A DNA stretch of 29,429 bases from NCBI GenBank assembly GCA_031366005.1, contig JANLZB010000089.1:1-29429 (forward strand), in the 5' to 3' direction. Position numbers and translations under genes: made by a program. Below are positions 24,682 through 29,429 of the stretch, one piece after another. Every line of letters begins with the position of its first letter. The first letter of the stretch is position 1. The notes beneath the pieces were generated by a model. It was not told where the DNA came from. It saw only the letters and a program-made list of their open reading frames with translations, and searched no databases. The DNA is from JANLUX01 sp031366005. Lineage in GTDB: Bacteria; Bacteroidota; Bacteroidia; AKYH767-A; OLB10.

Positions 24682-24719
24682 AATTGAAATTACCTCCATT
24701 TCTTAATTACCTTATTACT

Positions 24720-25010
24720 TTGTTTAAAGATCTTGATCCTTTATTACATCAACAGCTTCGCCTTTCTGTGATTTCACTTTTGGTGAGTGTTAAAGAAGCG
24801 GAGTTTAATTATCTGAAAGAAAAAACTGCAAGCACTGCAGGTAATCTTAGCGTACAGATTAATAAACTAGCTGAAGCAAATTACATTACTGTTACCAAAA
24901 CTTTTCGCGATAACTATCCGTTGACCACATGCAAGATTACTGCAAAAGGAATTAAAGCGTTTGAAACCTATGTTAAAAACCTGAAACAATACATCAATCT
25001 TAAAAAATAA
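24720..25010 (+). CDS. Winged-helix transcriptional regulator
   Basis: The protein is read here as 96 residues starting at TTG 24720 (MFKDLDPLLHQQLRLSVISLL), which matches the usual family beginning. An upstream TTG at 24684 would add 12 residues; no in-frame ATG exists. The fold is MarR/ArsR-like: helix LHQQLRLSVISLLVS, VKEAEFNYLKEKTASTAGNL as helix-turn-helix, recognition helix NLSVQINKLAEANYI, wing TKTFRDNYPLTTCKITAKG and a final dimer helix. Probably controls itself and the adjacent membrane-protein gene (inference). The use of TTG is notable. Confidence 0.85.
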   Translation: MFKDLDPLLHQQLRLSVISLLVSVKEAEFNYLKEKTASTAGNLSVQINKLAEANYITVTKTFRDNYPLTTCKITAKGIKAFETYVKNLKQYINLKK

Positions 25011-25041
25011 TATTACAGAGATAATTGTTTGCTTTGAATTG

Positions 25042-25116
25042 TCGGGGTGAGAGGATTCGAACCTCCGGCCTCCACGTCCCGAACGTGGCACGCTAACCAG
25101 GCTGCGCTACACCCCG
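25042..25116 (-). tRNA. tRNA-Pro (anticodon CGG)
   Basis: A 75-nt cloverleaf without encoded CCA: acceptor CGGGGTG/CACCCCG, anticodon stem CCACG/CGTGG with loop TTCGGGA presenting CGG, and T arm GGAGG/CCTCT (one non-Watson-Crick pair) with TTCGAAT. The two other tRNAs in the window do encode CCA. Confidence 0.95.
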
Positions 25117-25243
25117 AAATAAATATGGATTTTCTATATTAAAAACAACAAATCAAAATTACTATTTAGTAATTAATCAAGAGTTCTATATAGAGTATAT
25201 ATACCTTCTCGTCATTTAATTTATTTGTTAATTTTTATAAAAC

Positions 25244-25279
25244 AAAAAAAAATGCGATGCAAAACTCTGCACCGCATTT
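25244..25279 (-). terminator. Terminator after ftsZ
   Basis: On the minus strand AAATGCG and CGCATTT (arms 25279-25273 and 25256-25250) form the stem, with a secondary TGCA pairing inside, followed by a run of nine T. It lies 23 nt after the ftsZ stop and probably ends the division gene transcript. Confidence 0.8.
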
Positions 25280-25301
25280 CAAAAAAAATAATTGTTAATC
25301 T

Positions 25302-27134
25302 TTAATCTACTCTATCATGCAGGAACGGATTATTCGGTCTCAGCTCCGGCTTTTTATCTTTATCATCAGTAGTCAACGTGTAACGTGAAACATTTGAGTC
25401 ATTAGATGCAGGTACATTGTCCAATTGTATATTTCTTCTGCGGTAAGCAGGTTCTTTTTCAAGATCTAAAATTCCATTAGGCGAATTCAATTTGTAGTTT
25501 GTCTCACGGATTTTCATCAGCCGCTCACGGGTGCTGCGGAATAATTCTTCTTCCGGAGTTAATACTTTTGGTTCCTGCGGTCTGGCTGCAGGGATTTTTT
25601 CTTCCTGCAATGGAATAACTGTTTTCTGCGGCTCTGCCTTCGGAATTTCAAGATTTAAAGTAAGATCAATCTCAATTGGTTTCTCTTCTTCTTTTACTTC
25701 TACAGGAGCCTCAGCAACGACCATTGGTTCCGGTTTAGTTTCTGAAACAGGTTCTTGTATTATTTCCGCTACCGGCTCCTGAATTATTGTCATTGTCTGT
25801 TCTTCTTTAACAATTGCAGCCGGCTCTTCTTTCAGGAATGAAACGATTGGTTGCTCTTCCTTTTTTGTAACAGGAGTTTCAACTTTCAATTCTTCTACTT
25901 TAGTTTCCTGAATAATTGGCTGAACATTTGAAACTGCTTCTTTCTTTACTTCCATTGTTTTAACTGCTGGCTGCTGGCTGCTGCTGGCTGCCGACTCTAT
26001 TACAACCGGTTCACGGATAATGAGTGTTGGTTCTAATGAGTGAATATGAACAGGCTCTTCATTTTTCACAACTTTTTTTTCAACAACAGGAACAGCTACT
26101 TGCTCTGCCGCTTTTTCAGGAGTTAATACATGCACTATACGCTCTGGTTTTTTATTCTGGTCAACAGAAATTTCAGTATTAGTTTTAAAACCAGTCGCAA
26201 TAATTGTTACACCGATTTTATCACCCAATGCCATATCCGTTCCTATACCCATAATGATATCTGCCGTTTGTCCAGCTTGTTCCTGAATAAAATCTGTGAT
26301 CTCTCCCACTTCATCCATTGTGGCTTCTCGTTCACCGGAAGTGATGTTTAATAAAATGTAACGAGCGCCTTCAATATGATTATCATTTAATAATGGAGAA
26401 TCAATTGCGTGCTCTGCGGCTTGCCGTGCGCGGAATTCACCGTCAGCAGTAGCAGCACCCATGATGGCAACGCCACTATCTTTCATCACGGTTTCAATAT
26501 CTGCGAAGTCAACATTCACCTGCATCGTGACGGTGATGATTTCTGCAATACTCTTGGCGGCAACGGTTAGTATATCATCAGCATGAGCGAATGCTTTGCT
26601 CAATTGCAGATTGCCATGTATTTCCCTGAGTTTGTCATTGCAGATAATCAACAACGCGTCAACATTTTTTTTCAATTCTTCTACACCAAGCTCTGCCTGC
26701 TGTTTACGTTTACGTCCTTCGTGCACGAAAGGAATAGTAACGATACCAACAGTAAGAATACCCATCTCTTTTGCAACACCTGCAATGATGGGAGCTGCAC
26801 CGGTACCAGTACCACCACCCATACCGGCTGTCACAAACACCATCTTGGTATTATTTGCTAATAACGATTTTATTTCGTCAATGTTTTCTATGGCAGCTTT
26901 TTTTCCAACCTCAGGTAGGGATCCGGCTCCGCGGCCTTCAGTAAGACTGGGCCCTAATTGAATTTTTGCAGGAACAGGACTTATTTCCAATGCCTGTGCA
27001 TCAGTGTTGCATACTAAAAATTCAACACCTTTAATACCTTGACGGTACATGTGATTAACAGCATTGCTGCCACCACCGCCCACTCCTATCACTTTTATAA
27101 TAGAAGGCTTGTCTTTAACGAGTTCAAATTGCAT
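25302..27134 (-). CDS. ftsZ: Cell division protein FtsZ
   Basis: The 610-residue tubulin-like GTPase forms the division ring. Visible motifs are GGGGSNAVN (19-27), the GTP-binding GGGTGTG (106-112), NADDIL-type T7 loop region as NVDFADIETVMKDSG with the catalytic Asp, and the C-terminal GTPase domain to about residue 325. A long linker (about 330-540) rich in Glu, Pro, Lys and Val follows. The tail EKEPAYRRRNIQL plus NNPFLHDRVD is the Bacteroidota form of the conserved C-terminal peptide that contacts FtsA. The linker is longer than in most bacteria but usual for the phylum. Part of it (ESAASSSQQPAV) is encoded by 7-nt repeat words. Last gene of ftsQ-ftsA-ftsZ. Confidence 0.98.
   Translation of the reverse strand: MQFELVKDKPSIIKVIGVGGGGSNAVNHMYRQGIKGVEFLVCNTDAQALEISPVPAKIQLGPSLTEGRGAGSLPEVGKKAAIENIDEIKSLLANNTKMVFVTAGMGGGTGTGAAPIIAGVAKEMGILTVGIVTIPFVHEGRKRKQQAELGVEELKKNVDALLIICNDKLREIHGNLQLSKAFAHADDILTVAAKSIAEIITVTMQVNVDFADIETVMKDSGVAIMGAATADGEFRARQAAEHAIDSPLLNDNHIEGARYILLNITSGEREATMDEVGEITDFIQEQAGQTADIIMGIGTDMALGDKIGVTIIATGFKTNTEISVDQNKKPERIVHVLTPEKAAEQVAVPVVEKKVVKNEEPVHIHSLEPTLIIREPVVIESAASSSQQPAVKTMEVKKEAVSNVQPIIQETKVEELKVETPVTKKEEQPIVSFLKEEPAAIVKEEQTMTIIQEPVAEIIQEPVSETKPEPMVVAEAPVEVKEEEKPIEIDLTLNLEIPKAEPQKTVIPLQEEKIPAARPQEPKVLTPEEELFRSTRERLMKIRETNYKLNSPNGILDLEKEPAYRRRNIQLDNVPASNDSNVSRYTLTTDDKDKKPELRPNNPFLHDRVD
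25963..25997 (-). repeat. Five heptads inside the FtsZ linker coding sequence
   Basis: On the minus strand 25997-25963 divides into GAGTCGG, CAGCCAG and three further CAGCAGN words without phase slip. The first two words resemble the CAGTYRR arrays at 23133 and 27308. It encodes ESAASSSQQPA in the disordered linker. A simple CAG-type slippage tract is the alternative explanation. Confidence 0.6.
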
Positions 27135-27347
27135 GATATATTTGATTTAAGATTTTTTATTTATGATTAATGGATTTACTATTTATTTTTATTTGCTCTC
27201 TTCGCCTCACCCCTGCCCCTCTCCAAAAGGAAAGGGAGCTGCGCGATATATTTGTCTCTGATTTATTTTTTTCTTATGGAATTTTTTTCTTCCTTTTTAT
27301 TTTCTTGCCGACTGCCACCGCTGACTGCCGACTTATTTCACTGCCGA
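27135..27347 (-). repeat. ftsA-ftsZ junction filled with repeats
   Basis: This 213-nt gap holds no gene. At 27308-27350 the minus strand carries CAGTCGG-type words in approximate 7-nt phase, starting with the TAG stop of ftsA as the first bases of TAGTCGG. At about 27206-27240 a C-rich and G-rich pair (CCCCTCTCC and GGAAAGGG) can form a hairpin around AAAA. The remainder is AT-rich. ftsA and ftsZ are usually much closer together. Confidence 0.65.
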
Positions 27348-28634
27348 CTAAAACTTAGAGTCTTCTCCTTCATCGGTAAACAAATCCTTACCCTTATTGA
27401 AGAATACATTAAACCAGCTTCCCTTATGCTTTTGTGCAGGTGTGTCTGGTGTAGCAGTGGTTGAACGTCTCGAACGTGTCTTTTCCAAATCGTTCAATCC
27501 TTTTATTACCAATCCAACACCGGTTGCATACATGGGGCTTTTTACTTCGTCCATTCCTTTGCCGAGATGTTCATTAGGATAACCGATTCGCGTATCCATT
27601 CCGGTTATGTATTCAACTAATTGTGTGATGTGTTTTAATTGTGCGCCACCACCTGTCACTACAATCCCTGCAATGAGTTTCTTCTCAAAGCCAGAACTTT
27701 TTATTTCGTAATAAACGTTTTCGATAATTTCTTCTACACGTGCCTGTATAATAGATGCTAAATTCTTTACAGAAATTTCTTTTGGCTCACGTCCGCGCAA
27801 ACCGGGAATAGAAACAATTTCATTATCCTTCATTTGCTTCGCGAGAGCAGAACCAAATTTCACTTTCAGTAATTCAGCCTGATTGCGGATGATGGTGCAT
27901 CCCTCTTTGATATCATCAGTAATCACGTTTCCACCAAAAGGAATTACAGCAGTGTGACGAATGATGTTGTCTTGAAAAATTGCAATGTCTGTTGTTCCGC
28001 CACCAATATCAACAAGTACAACACCTGCTTCTTTTTCTTCTTCTGTTAAAACAGCTTCTGCAGATGCAAGTGGTTCAAGAATTAAATCAACGGTTTTTAA
28101 TCCTGCTTTCACCACGCATTTTTGAATATTGTTTGCGGCAGTTATTAACCCGGTGATGATGTGACAATTTGCTTCGAGCTTGATACCACTCATGCCAATC
28201 GGGTCTTTCAAACCTTGTTCGTTGTCAACAATAAATTCCTGTGGTATCACATGGATTATTTCTTCACCCGGTGGCATGGCGAGTTTATACATGTCATCTA
28301 CAATCGCATCAATATCGCGCTGACTAATTTCATCCATCGTGTTGCTTCGGATAATCATTCCACGGTGCTGCATACTTTTTATATGCTGACCTGCGATGCC
28401 GACATGCACATCACTAATCTCCACTCCTGATTTTGATTCTGCTTCTGCAACTGCTTCCTTAATTGAAGCTACTGTTTTTTCAATATTGGCAACCATGCCA
28501 CGCATCACACCCAATGATTCAGAGCGACCCATGCCTAGCACTTCCACTTTACCAAACTCATTTCTGCGACCAACGATGCACGCAATTTTGGTGGTTCCGA
28601 TGTCTAATCCTACAACGATTCCTGTGTGTTCCAT
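27348..28634 (-). CDS. ftsA: Cell division protein FtsA
   Basis: The 428-residue actin-like ATPase anchors FtsZ filaments. Visible are phosphate-1 GLDIGTTK (9-16), the 1C domain following SESLGVMRGMVANIEK, phosphate-2 VVLVDIGGGTTD, and the adenosine motif IVVTGGGAQLKHI. The C-terminus (KGSWFNVFFNKGKDLFTDEGE) contains an amphipathic segment able to bind membrane, as FtsA needs. The start codon directly follows the ftsQ stop (TAAATG), so translation is probably coupled. The stop codon merges with repeat DNA downstream. Confidence 0.97.
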   Translation of the reverse strand: MEHTGIVVGLDIGTTKIACIVGRRNEFGKVEVLGMGRSESLGVMRGMVANIEKTVASIKEAVAEAESKSGVEISDVHVGIAGQHIKSMQHRGMIIRSNTMDEISQRDIDAIVDDMYKLAMPPGEEIIHVIPQEFIVDNEQGLKDPIGMSGIKLEANCHIITGLITAANNIQKCVVKAGLKTVDLILEPLASAEAVLTEEEKEAGVVLVDIGGGTTDIAIFQDNIIRHTAVIPFGGNVITDDIKEGCTIIRNQAELLKVKFGSALAKQMKDNEIVSIPGLRGREPKEISVKNLASIIQARVEEIIENVYYEIKSSGFEKKLIAGIVVTGGGAQLKHITQLVEYITGMDTRIGYPNEHLGKGMDEVKSPMYATGVGLVIKGLNDLEKTRSRRSTTATPDTPAQKHKGSWFNVFFNKGKDLFTDEGEDSKF

Positions 28635-29429
28635 TTACGATTTAATTTTTGTGCAAACCACCTGGTTGCGATATTTAAGATTGATAACACTGTAATTATT
28701 CCAGCCCGTTTTATTTAAACCTTGTGTATAAAAAATCATCAGCCGACTAAATTTTTCTGTTAAGTTTTCTGCATCACCAATTACAATGCGATGGTTGCCG
28801 ATACGCGGAATGAGTTCCAGTTCCTGGTTCTCGTTTACATAAATCTGTTGCGCTTGCGCATTCCAAAAAGTATCCGCTTCAATAAATTGTGCAAGCTCAT
28901 ATACTTGCTCAATCATCGGTTTGATTTGTGTAGTTGTATCATCAATGTTTGGTGCAACATAATTTATTTTTCGTTCGGTGTAACGGTCGAAGATGAAACC
29001 ATTCGCCACCAACACCGGAGGCGAATATTTATCCGACACCGGCATGAATCCACCTCTGTCGTCAATATAAAATTGTTCATCTTTCATAGTAATAATTCGC
29101 ACCAACGGATTGCGTTGTGTAACGCTCACGTTGAGGTTTCCATCAATGGTTGAAAATACTTCTGCCTTCTGTACAAAGGGATTGCTCATGATAATTTTTT
29201 CTAACAACGTAGTGTTGATAGTTCCGAGCGGTTTTCCAACCAGTTTCTCCTTGCTTTTGATGAGTTCTAAAATCTCTTGTTCATCAATAAAATCATGCTG
29301 CACATTTTCGTTGAAACTGATAAAAACATGCTTGCATTTTAATTCCTGTTGAACGTGATTAACAAAACCAAGTGTCACCAACAATCCAACGCTCATGATG
29401 GTCCACATGGAGAATATGAGGAGTTTTTT
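28635..29429 (-). CDS. ftsQ: Cell division protein FtsQ, 5' end beyond window
   Basis: The frame is open to the right edge, reading KKLLIFS before the first internal Met at 29408, so the true start is outside the window. A transmembrane helix (MWTIMSVGLLVTLGFVNHV) is followed by a POTRA-like domain: CKHVFISFNENVQHDFIDEQ, EILELIKS, IIMSNPFVQKAEVFSTIDGN and LNVSVTQRNPLVRI. The later part has GGFMPVSDKYSPPVLVANG and ELIPRIGNHRIVIGDAENL, as in FtsQ. Role: bitopic divisome protein linking early and late division proteins in the periplasm. Sequence conservation of FtsQ is low; the position before ftsA makes the call firm. Confidence 0.93.
   Translation of the reverse strand, partial: KKLLIFSMWTIMSVGLLVTLGFVNHVQQELKCKHVFISFNENVQHDFIDEQEILELIKSKEKLVGKPLGTINTTLLEKIIMSNPFVQKAEVFSTIDGNLNVSVTQRNPLVRIITMKDEQFYIDDRGGFMPVSDKYSPPVLVANGFIFDRYTERKINYVAPNIDDTTTQIKPMIEQVYELAQFIEADTFWNAQAQQIYVNENQELELIPRIGNHRIVIGDAENLTEKFSRLMIFYTQGLNKTGWNNYSVINLKYRNQVVCTKIKS

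Overview
The window reads as a chromosomal segment of a Bacteroidota (Bacteroidetes) bacterium. The evidence is a type IX secretion C-terminal sorting domain on a large secreted protein, a SusC-like carboxypeptidase-regulatory/plug outer-membrane receptor, promoters matching the Bacteroidota consensus (TTG, about 20 nt, TAnnTTTG), no visible Shine-Dalgarno signals, low GC content, and an FtsZ with the long linker and PAYRRRN...NNPFLHD tail typical of that phylum. I would not name a genus.

Layout. 1-3082: a 5'-truncated TPR histidine kinase and a LytTR response regulator, separated by a 222-bp imperfect palindrome. 3441-7583: a 1380-aa secreted protein with Asp-box/BNR repeats, four fibronectin III domains and a T9SS tail, ending at a terminator. 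7820-11194 (minus strand): a GT-C-like membrane protein with TPRs, a TPR-like lipoprotein and a short-chain dehydrogenase. The dehydrogenase shares an interleaved divergent promoter with a GNAT-like gene (11247-12410). Then come tRNA-Lys with its terminator, a decayed membrane-protein pseudogene (12756-13268) and an unrecognised conserved-looking gene (13415-14074).

14210-19807 (minus strand) is an ABC exporter operon of YbhG/F/S/R type, transcribed as HlyD lipoprotein, ATPase 1, ATPase 2, a small four-helix-bundle (S23/Avd-like) gene, permease 1, permease 2. It is threaded with arrays of degenerate 7-nt words (consensus TKGASAR). These flank the four-helix-bundle gene in inverted orientation and have become part of the coding ends of both ATPase genes. 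20182-20890: initiator tRNA-fMet with terminator, and a decayed IS5-family element with inverted ends and a TAA target duplication. 21008-25010 (plus strand): a TonB-dependent receptor, a TPR protein, a membrane protein and a winged-helix regulator, with several kinds of short-word repeat between them. The rest (minus strand) is tRNA-Pro and the division genes ftsQ (cut by the window edge), ftsA and ftsZ, transcribed in that order.

The most unusual content is not a gene. At least four families of phased degenerate word repeats (7-nt TKGASAR, 7-nt CAGTYRR, 8-nt AACAANNN, and a TACGAAT-box unit of about 30 nt), plus the 222-bp palindrome, occupy most gene junctions in the accessory parts. They repeatedly begin at or overlap stop codons, and in three genes words of these types are translated. 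The best candidate for a little-described system is the four-helix-bundle gene bounded by inward-reading heptad arrays, one of which has an exact 41-nt higher-order period (four heptads plus a 13-nt spacer).
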